The notes: a model not told the origin generated them from the letters alone. A stretch of DNA of 64,000 nucleotides from Trebonia sp963822615 (GCA_963822615.1 CAWGIM010000015.1:310001-374000), one strand, 5' to 3'. Shown: positions 1-9,848, counted from the stretch's first letter. Made by a program: numbers and translations.

Positions 1-375
1 GGCAACCGCCGGGCCGACACCAAGCCCGAGCTGGCGCTGCGGACGGCGCTGCACGCCCTCGGCTACCGCTACCGCAAGGACTTCCGGGTCGACCTGCCAG
101 CCCGCCGGGTCCGCCCGGACATCGCGTTCACCAGCCGCAAGGTGGCGGTGTTCGTCGACGGCTGTTTCTGGCACGCCTGCCCCGACCACGGCAGCAAGCC
201 GAAGAGCAACGAGTGGTACTGGTCACCCAAGCTGGTCAGGAACGTGGAGCGGGACCGCGCCGCCGATGAGGCGCTGGCGCAGGCCGGCTGGACGGTGGTC
301 CGGTTGTGGGAGCACGTGCCGCTGGGCGACGCGGTGGAGACGGTGATCGCGGCCGTCGGCACGCCGCGGCGCTAG
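1..375 (+). CDS. vsr: Very short patch repair endonuclease (Vsr), 3' part
   Basis: The frame is open from base 1, so the start lies before the window; 124 codons remain. Vsr enzymes nick beside T:G mismatches that arise when 5-methylcytosine deaminates, and usually accompany a C5-cytosine methyltransferase. Visible family segments are TKPELALRTALHALGYRYR near the start, then VRPDIAF, VFVDGCFWHACPDHG (the typical Vsr core with nearby Cys and His) and GWTVVRLWEHVP near the end. A methyltransferase partner would be expected upstream but is outside the window. Family assignment is secure; the substrate sequence is unknown. Confidence 0.9.
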   Translation, partial: GNRRADTKPELALRTALHALGYRYRKDFRVDLPARRVRPDIAFTSRKVAVFVDGCFWHACPDHGSKPKSNEWYWSPKLVRNVERDRAADEALAQAGWTVVRLWEHVPLGDAVETVIAAVGTPRR

Positions 376-385
376 CATTTCGGCC

Positions 386-874
386 ATGCGGGTCTATCTG
401 CCGTCCACCCTGCCCAGCCTGGCCGACGTCCTCGTCAAGGGGGAGGCCGGGCCGCCGCCGCTGCGCGCGTTCGCGGTGACGCCCGCGTTGCGCGAGGCGT
501 ACGCCAGCGGTGATGACGAAGAGCTGGAGTACGTGGCCATGCTGGCGGCCGCCCGGCAGTCGCTGCGGCTGCTGGCAGCCGACCCGGCCGCGCCGCGCCG
601 CCGGGTGGTGCTCGCGGCCGATGTCCCGGACGCCCACGTCGGCTGGCAGGCCTACGCCGACGACCCGGCCGCGGTGCTGGTCAGCGCGGCGGTGGGCATC
701 GCCGTGATCGCCGCCGGGCACGTCGACGAGCCAGCCGCGGCGCCCGACGTGGCCGCCGCCGCGGACGCGGTGGCGGCGGCCGACGCCGGGGACGACGACG
801 CCTCGTTCACCGTCGACTCGGCCGAGGCCCACGAGCTGGCCTGGTACGCCACGCAGGAGCTGCAGTACCTCTAG
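386..874 (+). CDS. DUF6912-type conserved hypothetical protein
   Basis: A 162-residue acidic, soluble protein that starts with ATG 10 nt after the vsr stop. The N-terminal pattern (MRVYLPSTLPSLADVL, AVTPALREAY, EELEYVAMLAAARQSLRLL, RRRVVLAADVPD) is that of a conserved actinobacterial family I recognise as DUF6912. The middle is a low-complexity Ala/Asp-rich stretch (about residues 115-145). It ends ELAWYATQELQYL. No catalytic motif or membrane segment is visible and the function is unknown. The close spacing after vsr may reflect packing rather than a shared role. Confidence 0.75.
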   Translation: MRVYLPSTLPSLADVLVKGEAGPPPLRAFAVTPALREAYASGDDEELEYVAMLAAARQSLRLLAADPAAPRRRVVLAADVPDAHVGWQAYADDPAAVLVSAAVGIAVIAAGHVDEPAAAPDVAAAADAVAAADAGDDDASFTVDSAEAHELAWYATQELQYL

Positions 875-931
875 CGGTACCGGCAGCAGTACCGGCCCCG
901 GCCGCGTTAGGGGCACCGCCAGGAGGGGAAG

Positions 932-2569
932 GTGCCCGGCATGGACGCCGTGACGCGGGTTCCCGTGCCCTACAACGAGCCGGTGAGGCAGTACCAGCCG
1001 GGCAGCGCGGACCGCGCCGCGATCGCCGCCCGGATCAAGGAACTGGCGGGGCAGCGCGCGGAGCTGACCATGACGATCGGCGGCCGGCCGGTCATGGGCT
1101 CGGGCGAGCGGCTGCCGGTGGTGCAGCCGCACAACTTCCGGCAGGTGCTCGGCGAGCTCGGCAACGCGACCGACGCCGACGTGGCGGCCGCGATCGCCGC
1201 CGCGGGCAAGGCCGCCCCGGCCTGGCGGGCGCTGCCGTTCGACGAGCGGGCCGCCGTCTTCCTGCGTGCGGCCGACCTGCTGGCCGGGCCGTGGCGGGCG
1301 ACGCTGAACGCGGCGACCGTGCTCGGGCAGTCCAAGTCGGTGTTCCAGGCCGAGATCGACGCCGCCTGCGAGCTGATCGACTTCTGGCGCTACAACGTCG
1401 GCTACGCCCGGCAGCTGCTGGCCGAGCAGCCGGCCTCCGCCCCCGGCTCGTGGAACCGGATGGAGTACCGGCCGCTTGAGGGGTTCGTGCTGGCCATCAC
1501 CCCGTTCAACTTCACCTCGATCGCCGGGAACCTGCCGACCGCGCCCGCGCTGCTCGGCAACGTGGTGGTGTGGAAGCCGTCGCCCACCCAGCAACTGGCC
1601 GCGCACTACACGATGGCGCTGCTGGAGGCGGCCGGGCTGCCGCCCGGCGTGATCAACATGGTGACCGGGGACGGCCAGGCGGTGTCCCGGGTGGCGCTGG
1701 CCGATCCGGGCCTGGCGGGCATCCACTTCACCGGGTCGACCGGCACCTTCCAGCACCTGTGGCGGACCGTCGGCCAGCACATCGACCGGTTCCGCGACTA
1801 CCCGCGGCTGGTGGGCGAGACCGGCGGCAAGGACTTCGTGATCGTCCACCCCTCGGCCGAGCGCGCGTCCGTGGTCACCACGCTGGTCCGCGGCGCGTTC
1901 GAGTACCAGGGGCAGAAGTGCTCGGCCGCCTCCCGTGCCTACCTGCCCGCCTCGCTGTGGCCGGCGCTGCGGGACGAGCTGGCGGCGGCCACCGAGTCGG
2001 TCCGCTACGGCGACGTCGGCGAGGACCTGTCGCTGTTCGGCGGCGCGGTGATCGACGCTCGCGCCGCCGCCAAGCACCGGGGCGCGTTCGACCGGGCCAG
2101 GTCCAGGCCCTCGGTCAGCTTCCTGGCGGGCGGCCAGGTCGACGACCAGGACGGCTACTTCGTCCGGCCGACCGTGCTGGACTGCGCCGACCCGGGCGAC
2201 GAGGTGTTCACCACCGAGTACTTCGGCCCGATCCTGGCCGTGCACGTCTACCAGGACGCGGATTACCCGGCGATGCTTGACCAGGCGGCCGACGTGGCAC
2301 CGTACGCGCTGACCGGCTCGATCCTGGCCACCGACCGCACCGCGATCGCGCAGGCGGCGGACCGGCTGCGCTACAGCGCGGGCAACTTCTACGTCAACGA
2401 CAAGCCGACCGGCGCGGTCGTCGGCCAGCAGCCGTTCGGCGGTGCCCGCGCCAGCGGCACCGACGACAAGGCCGGCTCGGTCTTCAACCTGATCCGCTGG
2501 GTATCGGCCCGCGCGATCAAGGAGACGTTCGTCCCGCCCACCGACTACCGCTACCCGCACATGGGCTAA
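932..2569 (+). CDS. pruA: L-glutamate gamma-semialdehyde (1-pyrroline-5-carboxylate) dehydrogenase
   Basis: Oxidises glutamate semialdehyde to glutamate with NAD+, the last step of proline breakdown. The 545-residue length fits the stand-alone enzyme. The aldehyde dehydrogenase motifs are intact: the NAD-site FTGSTGTFQHL, the catalytic Glu in LVGETGGKDF (about residue 296) and the nucleophilic Cys in YQGQKCSAASR (about residue 330). The C-terminal PFGGARASGTDDKAG segment is typical. GTG at 932 is chosen because AGGAGGGG lies at 921-928; the ATG at 941 is too far from it. No proline dehydrogenase gene is adjacent. The glutamate product could feed the glutamate dehydrogenase encoded just downstream. 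Confidence 0.95.
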   Translation: MPGMDAVTRVPVPYNEPVRQYQPGSADRAAIAARIKELAGQRAELTMTIGGRPVMGSGERLPVVQPHNFRQVLGELGNATDADVAAAIAAAGKAAPAWRALPFDERAAVFLRAADLLAGPWRATLNAATVLGQSKSVFQAEIDAACELIDFWRYNVGYARQLLAEQPASAPGSWNRMEYRPLEGFVLAITPFNFTSIAGNLPTAPALLGNVVVWKPSPTQQLAAHYTMALLEAAGLPPGVINMVTGDGQAVSRVALADPGLAGIHFTGSTGTFQHLWRTVGQHIDRFRDYPRLVGETGGKDFVIVHPSAERASVVTTLVRGAFEYQGQKCSAASRAYLPASLWPALRDELAAATESVRYGDVGEDLSLFGGAVIDARAAAKHRGAFDRARSRPSVSFLAGGQVDDQDGYFVRPTVLDCADPGDEVFTTEYFGPILAVHVYQDADYPAMLDQAADVAPYALTGSILATDRTAIAQAADRLRYSAGNFYVNDKPTGAVVGQQPFGGARASGTDDKAGSVFNLIRWVSARAIKETFVPPTDYRYPHMG

Positions 2570-2605
2570 GCGGTCGGCCTGACCCTGGTAGCGTCGTCCG
2601 CATAT

Positions 2606-3349
2606 GTGCTGAATCTCCCGGGTGCGGAGGATGATATTCGCCGGCTGGTGCTGTGGAACGTTGACCTGACGCTGCTTGACGTCACCAAGGTCACCCGGGT
2701 GGCCTACGCCGAGGCGTTCGCCAAGGTCACCGGCCGCCCGCTGGTGCAGCTGCCGCAGATGGTCGGCATGACCGAGCCGGAGATCTTCTTCGACGCGCTC
2801 GGCCGCAACGGGGTCAGCCTGCGGGCCGACGGGGAGTCCGAGCGGCTGCTGGTCCCGTTCGGGGCTGAGTTCGCGAACAGCCTGGCGGCGCGCCGGGAGC
2901 AGCTCACCGCCCAGGGCGCCCTGCTGCCGGGGGCGGCCGAGGCGCTGGCGGCGGTGGCGGGGCTTGGCGGCGTGGTCCAGTCGGTGCTCACCGGGTCGAG
3001 CCGGCCCAACGCGGCCCTCAAGCTGCGCGCGTTCGGGCTTGACCGGCAACTGGACCTGTCCATCGGCGGCTTCGCCGGCTCGGACCCGTACCCCAAGGGC
3101 GCGCTGCTGCGCGCGACCAGGCTCCGGGCGGAGGAGAAGTACCAGGTGAGCTTCGCCGACAAGCTGACGGTGTACGTGGCGGACTCGCCGCGCGACGTCG
3201 AGGCGGCCAAGATGGGCGGTGCGCTGCCGGTCGGGGTCGCCTCCGGCCGCGCGTCAGCGGGCGAGCTGCGCGACTGCGGCGCCGACTTGGTGCTGCCCGA
3301 CCTGATCGCCATCGCGCCGCTCGTCGCGCTGCTCGCCGGCCCGGCCTGA
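2606..3349 (+). CDS. HAD-superfamily hydrolase-like protein with Asn in motif I
   Basis: A 247-residue protein with a HAD fold: motif I VLWNVDLTLLD (residues 15-25), motif II LTGSSRPNA, and motif III/IV region KLTVYVADSPRDVEAAKMGGA followed by GVASGRASAGELRDCGADLVLPDL. In active HAD phosphatases motif I is DxDxT. Here the first position, normally the nucleophilic Asp, is Asn (residue 18) while Asp20 and Thr22 remain. The GTG start at 2606 is the only start before the domain and has no strong ribosome binding site. It may have altered or lost phosphatase activity; the substrate is unknown. Confidence 0.8.
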   Translation: MLNLPGAEDDIRRLVLWNVDLTLLDVTKVTRVAYAEAFAKVTGRPLVQLPQMVGMTEPEIFFDALGRNGVSLRADGESERLLVPFGAEFANSLAARREQLTAQGALLPGAAEALAAVAGLGGVVQSVLTGSSRPNAALKLRAFGLDRQLDLSIGGFAGSDPYPKGALLRATRLRAEEKYQVSFADKLTVYVADSPRDVEAAKMGGALPVGVASGRASAGELRDCGADLVLPDLIAIAPLVALLAGPA

Positions 3350-3630
3350 GCGGCCGCTGAGCGGCCGCTTGGCGGCCCGCCGGGAGCGGTTAACGGCCGG
3401 CCTGGCCCGCTGGGCGGTCCGGAAGTGCCCGCATGGCGCGCTGCTGGAACTAGTCTGTAACCAGGAGGGCATCAGGGCGCGTCTCGTGCGCCAGGTCAAG
3501 CGATGCGACGGTGATCCGGAACTCACACTAAGCGGCAAGGCCACGGAAATCCCGTGGTAGCTGCCGCGTGCCCGTGAGCACGGCTGGCACAGCGAGGTGC
3601 CGCCGGATTCGGCGAAGGAGTGGACAGGCA

Positions 3631-4236
3631 ATGCCGGAAAGCGCGGCTGAGACCAGGCCGGCCTCGGACGACACCAGGGAGGAAGTGCTCGCCAAGGCGG
3701 CGGCGCTGTGGTCTGCGGGCGGTATCGCCCCGCCGCGGGAGCCCGCACCGCCCGGGGGGCTGGACCAGGCGGTCGGTGACCTGACCGGCTTCCTGATCGC
3801 GTACTACCGGCTGGTTGCGGTCGAGGACCTGATCGCGGCCGGCCCGGCCCGGCTGGCGGCCACCGCCGCCCGGCACGCGGCCCTCGGCGCCTCCCGCCCG
3901 CAGGGCCGGCCCGCCGTCAGTGTCGGTGCCGCCGATGTTTCGCTGACCGCGGCGGGGGCGGTGGTGGACATCGTCACCGACGACATGCCGTACCTGGTCG
4001 ACTCGGTCACGATGGAGCTCAACCGGCACCACGCCGACGTCCGCCTCATCGTCCACCCGCTGCTCACAGTGCACCGGGACGTGGCCGGCGGCGCGCACGG
4101 CACCGGCGAGACGGTCGACGGCGCCGCGGCCACCGAGGACGCGGACGCGGTGCGCGAGTCGTGGATCCACGTCGAGCTCGGCTTCGTCGACGACCCGGGC
4201 CTGGCTGGCCGAGGACCTGCGCCGGGTGCTCGATGA
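3631..4236 (+). CDS. NAD-specific glutamate dehydrogenase, N-terminal part (frame change near 4195)
   Basis: First reading frame of a very large NAD-dependent glutamate dehydrogenase (about 1,620 residues when joined to the next entry). ATG 3631 is preceded by GAAGGAG at 3613-3619. The segment TDDMPYLVDSVTMELNR and the following stretch to WIHVELGFVDDP match the N-terminal ACT-like regulatory region of this family. After FVDDPG the frame reads unrelated residues and stops at 4236, while the family continuation (WLAEDLRRVLDDLRGAM) is present from about 4202 in the next frame. A single surplus base around 4192-4202, next to CCGGGCC, would explain this. Either an assembly error or a real disabling mutation. 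Confidence 0.85.
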   Translation: MPESAAETRPASDDTREEVLAKAAALWSAGGIAPPREPAPPGGLDQAVGDLTGFLIAYYRLVAVEDLIAAGPARLAATAARHAALGASRPQGRPAVSVGAADVSLTAAGAVVDIVTDDMPYLVDSVTMELNRHHADVRLIVHPLLTVHRDVAGGAHGTGETVDGAAATEDADAVRESWIHVELGFVDDPGLAGRGPAPGAR

Positions 4237-7200
4237 CCTGCGCGGCGCGATGGAGGACCAGCGGCGGATGCGGTCTGCCGCCCGCGACCTGGTGGAGCGG
4301 CTGGCCGACGCCGGCGGCCCGGCCGAGGCGGAGGCGAGCGAGCTGCTCGCCTGGCTGTCCGCGGGGCACTTCACCTTCCTCGGCTACCGCGCCTACAACC
4401 TGGAGCAGGACGCGGGCCAGCCGGCGCTGAAGCCGGTGGCCGGCACCGGCCTCGGCATCCTGCGCCATGACGGCGCCGAGGACTCGTTCGCGATCACCCC
4501 GCCAGGCGGCCGGGGGCACCGGGCCCGGCTGCTGGTGCTGGCCAAGTCGTCCACCAAGTCAACCGTCTACCGGCCCGCCTACCTGGACTACGTCGCGGTC
4601 CGCCGGCTCAGCCCGGTGACCGGTGAGGTGGACGGCGAGTACCGCTTCCTCGGCCTCTACGCGCAGGCGGCGTACACCGAGTCGGTGACCCGCATCCCGG
4701 TGCTGCGGCAGAAGGTCGACCGGATGCTCGCCATCGCGGGCGTGCCCGCCGACAGCCACGACGGCAAGGCCCTCATCGAGATCCTGGAGGGGTTCCCGCG
4801 CGAGGAACTGTTCGAGATCAGCGCCGAGCGGCTGGCTCCGATCGCGCTGGCGGTGCTCGGCCTGGCCGAGCGCAAGCAGGTGCGCCTGTTCCTGCGCCCC
4901 GACCACTACGGGCGCTACGTGTCCTGCCTGGTGTACCTGCCGCGCGACCGCTACACCACCCAGGTGCGGCTGCGCGCGCAGGAGATCCTGCGCAGCGCGC
5001 TGGGCGGATCGGCGGTCGACTACAGCGCGATGGTGGGCAACTCGGCTCTGGCCCGGCTGCACGTGGTGGTGCACGCCGAGCCGGGCCGCCCGCTGGCCGC
5101 GGTGGACCAGGCGGCCCTGCAGGCCAGCATCGCCGCCGCGGTCCGGTCCTGGGACGACGACCTGGTCGCCGAGGCGGAGCGCCAGCTCGGCTCCGCGCAC
5201 GCCCTGGCTGCGGTGGCGCCCAGCGCCGACGGTATTCCGGAGAACTACAAGGCGGACACGTCGCCCGCCGCCGCGGTCGCCGACCTGGCGGTGGTGCAGC
5301 GGCTGCGCGAGGAGTCGGCGCCGTTCGCCATCCGCCTTTCCATCAGTCCGAACGAGTGCTGGCGGCTCCGGGTCTTCCGGCTGTCACCGCTCACGCTGTC
5401 GGACGTGCTGCCGCAGCTGCAGCACATGGGGCTCGAGGTGCTCGACGAGCACCCGTACGAGTTCGGCGGCGGCCCGCAACCGTTCTGGATCTATAACTTC
5501 GGTATCCGCGGGCGGGAGCGGCCGCTGACCGCGGCCGAGGCGGAGACGGTGCGGGCGGGCTTCGAGTCGGCGCTGACCGCGCTGTGGCAGGGGCACACCG
5601 AGGACGACGACTTCAACGGGCTGGTGCTCGACGCGGGGCTGGCCTGGCGGCAGGTGACGGTGCTGCGCGCGTACGCGCGGTACCTGCGGCAGGCGGGCAT
5701 CCAGTTCAGCCAGAGCTACCTGCAGCGGGTGCTGCGGGCCAACCCGGCGATCACCCGGTTGCTGGTCCGGCTGTTCGAGTCGCGGTTCGACCCGGGGCTG
5801 CAGCCGGGAGCCGAGGAGCGCTGCACGGCCATCACCGAGGAGCTGCGGGGGGCGCTTGACGAGGTGGTCAGCCTTGACCACGACCGCATCCTGCGCTCCT
5901 ACCTGGCCCTCATCGAGGCCACCCTGCGCACGAACTACTTTCAGGCCGCCGACGACGGCCAGCACCCGCCGTACCTGGTGTTCAAGCTGGCCTCCGAGCG
6001 GGTGCCGGTGGTGCCCGCGCCGCGGCCGAAGTTCGAGATCTTCGTCTACTCGCCCCGGCTGGAGGCGGTGCACCTGCGGTTCGGCGCGGTGGCCCGGGGC
6101 GGCCTGCGCTGGTCGGAGCGGCCGGAGGACTTCCGCACCGAGGTGCTCGGCCTGGTCAAGGCGCAGGAGGTGAAGAACGCGGTCATCGTGCCGTCCGGCG
6201 CCAAGGGCGGCTTCGTCTGCAAGCGGCTGCCCGACCCGGGTGACCGGGACGCGTACCAGGCCGAGGTGCTTGCCTGCTACCGGACCTTCATCAGCGCGAT
6301 GCTCGACGTCACCGACAACATCGCCGGCGACGACGTGGTGCCGCCGCCCCGGGTGGTCCGGCTTGACGGCGACGACCCGTACCTGGTGGTCGCGGCGGAC
6401 AAGGGCACCGCGAGCTTCTCCGACGTCGCCAACGAGATCGCCGGGCGGTACGGCTACTGGCTGGGCGACGCGTTCGCCTCGGGCGGCTCAGCGGGCTACG
6501 ACCACAAGAAGATGGGCATCACCGCCCGCGGCGCCTGGGAGTCGGTCCGCTGGCACTTCGCGGCGCTCGGGCTGAACCCGGACACCGACGAGTTCACCGT
6601 GGCCGGCGTGGGCGACATGTCCGGCGACGTGTTCGGCAACGGGATGCTGCTGTCCAGGCACCTGAAGCTGGTGGCCGCGTTCGACCACCGGCACGTGTTC
6701 GTCGACCCGGACCCGGACCCGGCCGCCAGCTTCGCCGAGCGGGAGCGGCTGTTCGGGCTGCCCCGCTCGTCGTGGGCGGACTACGACACCCGGCTGGTCT
6801 CCGCGGGCGGCGGCGTGTGGCCGCGGTCGGCCAAGTCGGTTCCGGTGTCGGCGCAGGCCCGTTCCGCGCTCGGGCTGGAGGCGGCGGTCACCGCGCTGTC
6901 ACCGGACGAGCTGATCGCGGCGATCTTGCGCGCCCCGGTGGACCTGCTGTGGAACGGCGGCATCGGCACCTACGTGAAGGCGTCGGGCGAGGCTCACGCC
7001 GACGCGGGGGACCGGGCCAACGACGCCGTGCGGGCGGATGCCACCGAGCTGCGCGCCCGGGTGGTGGCCGAGGGCGGCAACCTCGGGCTCACCCAGGCCG
7101 CGCGGATCGAGTACGCCCTCGGCGGCGGCCTGGTGAACACCGACTTCATCGACAACTCGGCCGGCGTGGACACCTCCGACCACGAGGTCAACATCAAGAT

Positions 7201-8485
7201 CCTGCTGGCCGGCACCGAGACGCTGGACCGGAACCAGCTCCTGCACGCGATGACGGACGAGGTCGCCGCGCACGTGCTGCGGCACAACGACGGCCAGAAC
7301 ATGGCGCTGGCGGCGGGCCGTTACCAGGCACCCCGGCTGCTGCACGTGCACGCCCGCTACCTGCGGGCGCTGCTGCGCGACAACCGGGTGTCGCTGGAAA
7401 CCGACGGGCTGCCGGACGAGAAGGAGATCGCGGCCAGGCGGTCGGCCGGGACCGGCCTGACCACGCCCGAGCTGGCGGTGCTGCTCGCGCACACCAAGAT
7501 CGCGGCCGGTCAGCAGGTCCTCGCGTCCGACCTGCCGGACGACCCCTACCTGCGGTCCACGCTGGCGGGTTACTTCCCGGCGCCGCTGCGGGAGCGGTTC
7601 GCCGGCCAGCTCGGCGCGCACCGGCTGCGCCGGGAGATCATCACCACCTCGGTCATCAACGAGATGGTGGACACCGGCGGGTCCACGTTCCTGTTCCGGC
7701 TGGGCGAGGAGACCGGGATGGAGGTGCCCGACATCACCCGCGCCTGGCTGGTGGCGGGCGAGGTGTTCGGCATGCGGACGTTCTGGCAGCAGGTGGAGGC
7801 GCTGGCGGGCACGGTCGAGGTAGACGCGAGGATCGCGGTCGTCCTCGAGGCGCGCAAGCTGGTGGAGCGGGCGACCCGCTGGCTGCTGATGAACCGGCGG
7901 CCGCCGTTCGGCATCGCCGAGACCGTCAGCTTCCTGTCGGCCGGCGTCAGCACCGTCCGGTCCGCCATCCCCAAGCTGCTGTCCGGCCGTGACCTGGCGG
8001 GCTTCGAGGAGCGGCGGGCCGCCTTCACCAGCCAGGGCATCCCGGCCGGGCTGGCCGACGAGGTGGCCGCGATGGTGCCCTCGTACTCCGCGTTCGACAT
8101 CGTGACCAGTGCCGCCGCCGCCGAGCACGGCGTCGAGGAGACCACCGCGGTGTACTTCGCGCTGGCCGAGCGGCTGCAGCTCGGACGGCTGCGTGACCTG
8201 ATCACCGCGCTGCCGCGCGACGACCGCTGGTCGTCGGCCGCCCGGTCGGCCCTGCGCGACGACCTCTACGCTGCCCATGCCGCGCTGACCAGGGATGTCC
8301 TGGCGGTCGGCGGGCCGGCGGCGGGCGCTACCGAGCGGGTGGCCGCCTGGGAGGGGCGGAACGCGGCGGCGGTGTCCCGGGCGGCGGCGACGCTAGCCGA
8401 GATCTGGGAGAGCAACCGCTTCACCTTCACCACCATGTCGGTGGCCGTCCGCGTGATCAAGAGCCTGGTAGCCCCCGGCTCCTAA
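4226..8485 (+). CDS. NAD-specific glutamate dehydrogenase, main part
   Basis: The remaining 1,419 residues of the large glutamate dehydrogenase, which interconverts glutamate and 2-oxoglutarate plus ammonium. The catalytic core is recognisable: FGAVARGGLRWSERPEDFRTEVLGL, the lysine-bearing VPSGAKGGFVCKRL and the dinucleotide-binding region GVGDMSGDVFGNGMLLS, followed by NGGIGTYVKAS and the C-terminal helical domain. The listed start GTG 4226 is only the first start codon in this frame; the frame is open further upstream and the residues join the N-terminal entry across the frame change. Total length of the joined product fits the family. With pruA upstream it suggests a proline/glutamate catabolic neighbourhood. 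Confidence 0.92.
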   Translation: MLDDLRGAMEDQRRMRSAARDLVERLADAGGPAEAEASELLAWLSAGHFTFLGYRAYNLEQDAGQPALKPVAGTGLGILRHDGAEDSFAITPPGGRGHRARLLVLAKSSTKSTVYRPAYLDYVAVRRLSPVTGEVDGEYRFLGLYAQAAYTESVTRIPVLRQKVDRMLAIAGVPADSHDGKALIEILEGFPREELFEISAERLAPIALAVLGLAERKQVRLFLRPDHYGRYVSCLVYLPRDRYTTQVRLRAQEILRSALGGSAVDYSAMVGNSALARLHVVVHAEPGRPLAAVDQAALQASIAAAVRSWDDDLVAEAERQLGSAHALAAVAPSADGIPENYKADTSPAAAVADLAVVQRLREESAPFAIRLSISPNECWRLRVFRLSPLTLSDVLPQLQHMGLEVLDEHPYEFGGGPQPFWIYNFGIRGRERPLTAAEAETVRAGFESALTALWQGHTEDDDFNGLVLDAGLAWRQVTVLRAYARYLRQAGIQFSQSYLQRVLRANPAITRLLVRLFESRFDPGLQPGAEERCTAITEELRGALDEVVSLDHDRILRSYLALIEATLRTNYFQAADDGQHPPYLVFKLASERVPVVPAPRPKFEIFVYSPRLEAVHLRFGAVARGGLRWSERPEDFRTEVLGLVKAQEVKNAVIVPSGAKGGFVCKRLPDPGDRDAYQAEVLACYRTFISAMLDVTDNIAGDDVVPPPRVVRLDGDDPYLVVAADKGTASFSDVANEIAGRYGYWLGDAFASGGSAGYDHKKMGITARGAWESVRWHFAALGLNPDTDEFTVAGVGDMSGDVFGNGMLLSRHLKLVAAFDHRHVFVDPDPDPAASFAERERLFGLPRSSWADYDTRLVSAGGGVWPRSAKSVPVSAQARSALGLEAAVTALSPDELIAAILRAPVDLLWNGGIGTYVKASGEAHADAGDRANDAVRADATELRARVVAEGGNLGLTQAARIEYALGGGLVNTDFIDNSAGVDTSDHEVNIKILLAGTETLDRNQLLHAMTDEVAAHVLRHNDGQNMALAAGRYQAPRLLHVHARYLRALLRDNRVSLETDGLPDEKEIAARRSAGTGLTTPELAVLLAHTKIAAGQQVLASDLPDDPYLRSTLAGYFPAPLRERFAGQLGAHRLRREIITTSVINEMVDTGGSTFLFRLGEETGMEVPDITRAWLVAGEVFGMRTFWQQVEALAGTVEVDARIAVVLEARKLVERATRWLLMNRRPPFGIAETVSFLSAGVSTVRSAIPKLLSGRDLAGFEERRAAFTSQGIPAGLADEVAAMVPSYSAFDIVTSAAAAEHGVEETTAVYFALAERLQLGRLRDLITALPRDDRWSSAARSALRDDLYAAHAALTRDVLAVGGPAAGATERVAAWEGRNAAAVSRAAATLAEIWESNRFTFTTMSVAVRVIKSLVAPGS

Positions 8486-8657
8486 CCCCGCCCGCCCCGC
8501 GCACCCCACCGCGCCGCATACCCCACCCCGCGTACCCACCGCCCCGACGGCCCCTGCCGCTCCACCCGCCATGCCAATCCCAACCCCACCCACCTGGCCA
8601 GCAACGACCCGCCCATAACCCAAGGCCGTTAACGCAGGCTGCCGACGAGCAGCCGGA

Positions 8658-8822
8658 TGCCAGATTCCCTCAGGTAGCCGTATTATTACGGAACTTTTTG
8701 GCAGTATGGAAATAATTTGTTGTCATAGCACTAACTTATTTCCACTCTGAACCATTGGCCTGTGGCTACGTGACCAGAGTGGCGCCGGTGGCGCTGCCCG
8801 CAGGCGGCGGTGCCCGCTAACT
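8658..8822. repeat. Dispersed AT-rich intergenic repeat, copy 1
   Basis: A 165-base element that closely matches 27120-27284 over its whole length by eye, with only scattered substitutions and few length changes. Shared blocks include ATTATTACGGAACTTTTT, GCAGTATGGAAATAATTT, TTATTTCCACTCTGAACCA and GCTACGTGACC. It has an inverted repeat GGAAATAA (8708-8715) / TTATTTCC (8736-8743). It lies in the 339-base gap after the glutamate dehydrogenase gene. The rest of that gap (8486-8657) is a C-rich stretch with no gene or clear signal. No terminal inverted repeat, target duplication or reading frame is visible. Confidence 0.85.
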
Positions 8823-8824
8823 GG

Positions 8825-9770
8825 TTAGGTGGCGGCGGCGGTGGTGCGGATGGGGCCGACGGCGATCACCCGGACCTTGCCGTGGCCAGCGGGCGGGTCG
8901 ACGGCGGCGAAGGAAAGGGCCTGCCGTGACTGGAGCTCTACCAGTGGCGCAGGCTGCCCTTGGGGCAGCAGGGGGCGCAGGCTGGCCGGCACCGGGATCT
9001 CGGGACCGGAGCGGACGGGATCGTCCTGGCCGATCACGCCGGGCACCGCGACGGTCTCGACGAGGGTCATCGCGTAGCAGGCGAGCGCGCCCCCGCCTGC
9101 GGTGCGCAGCGCGATCAGCGGGAGGCCGGAGCCGTCGAGCGCCCACTGGTAGGTGTCGCCGGGCGGCGGGCGCAAGCCGTCGGCATGGTCGCGCGCCGCG
9201 GCGAACAGGCCGGTGGTGAGCGGCCCGCTGGCCACCGCCCGCGCCGCCGGGCTGGCGGGGCCGTCATCGACCACGGCCGCCTGCAGGGCGCCGACCGAGG
9301 CGAGCGGGGCGAGCAATCCGGGTGCGGACGGCGGCAGTACCGGGACACGGCCGTCGCGGCCGACCGCCAGCGCCGGCACCGCCACGCCCGGCGGCTGCCG
9401 CAAGGCGGCGGCCAGCAGCCACTGCGCGTCCGGGCCGGCCTGCTCGAACAGCAGCAGGGCAGGGCCGCCGGGCGGCAGCCTGACCCGGCCGGCCGGGCGA
9501 GGCCGGCTGGCGGCCGTTCGTCGCGCTGGCGGCCGTGACGAAGAAGCGCGGGTAGCCGGGGCTGTCGGTGAGGTAGAACGCGGTCGCCTGGTAGGAGGGC
9601 GGGCGGCCGGCGGACGCGGCCGCGAGGTAGCCGTCGAACGCCCGGCGAGCCTCAGCCTGGGAAAGGGCGGGCACGGCCCTGCCCGAAGCGGGGCCGGCTG
9701 GCGGGGCGGCGCAACCTGCGGCGGCCAGGACGGCAGCCACGGCGATTACCGATCGTATCCCGATGCTCAC
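8825..9770 (-). CDS. Putative secreted lipoprotein, frame change near 9490
   Basis: The gene reads from ATG 9770 down to 8825. The first frame begins MSIGIRSVIAVAAVLAAAGC, a lipoprotein signal peptide with the lipobox Cys at residue 20, then a short domain containing ALSQAEARRAFDGYLAAAS and AFYLTDSPGYPRFFVTAA. From about 9490 the continuation lies in the next frame (VRLPPGGPALLLFEQAGPD, then a 192-residue open frame ending at 8825). Joined length is about 315 residues. No enzymatic motif is visible. The split sits in GGCCGGCCGGG and is of the same +1 kind as the others in this window. Function unknown. Confidence 0.65.
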
Positions 9771-9848
9771 GAGGGTGCACGATACCGACGGCGAACGGGA
9801 GCCGGCCGGGTCTCCGTCGACTCCGTCCGCCGATTGGCGAGAAGATCC

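Noticed and set aside
236..3049. A 937-codon minus-strand open frame opposite pruA and the HAD gene
   Set aside because: Its translation is Arg/Gly/Pro-rich with no domain, and it lies opposite genes with strong family matches; it is a shadow produced by high GC content.
8486..8640. C-rich tract as a G-quadruplex or i-motif element
   Set aside because: C runs are short and irregular and such composition is common in this genome; nothing supports a specific structure.
8658..8822. Classical insertion sequence or MITE
   Set aside because: No terminal inverted repeats or target duplications around either copy, so I call it only a dispersed repeat.
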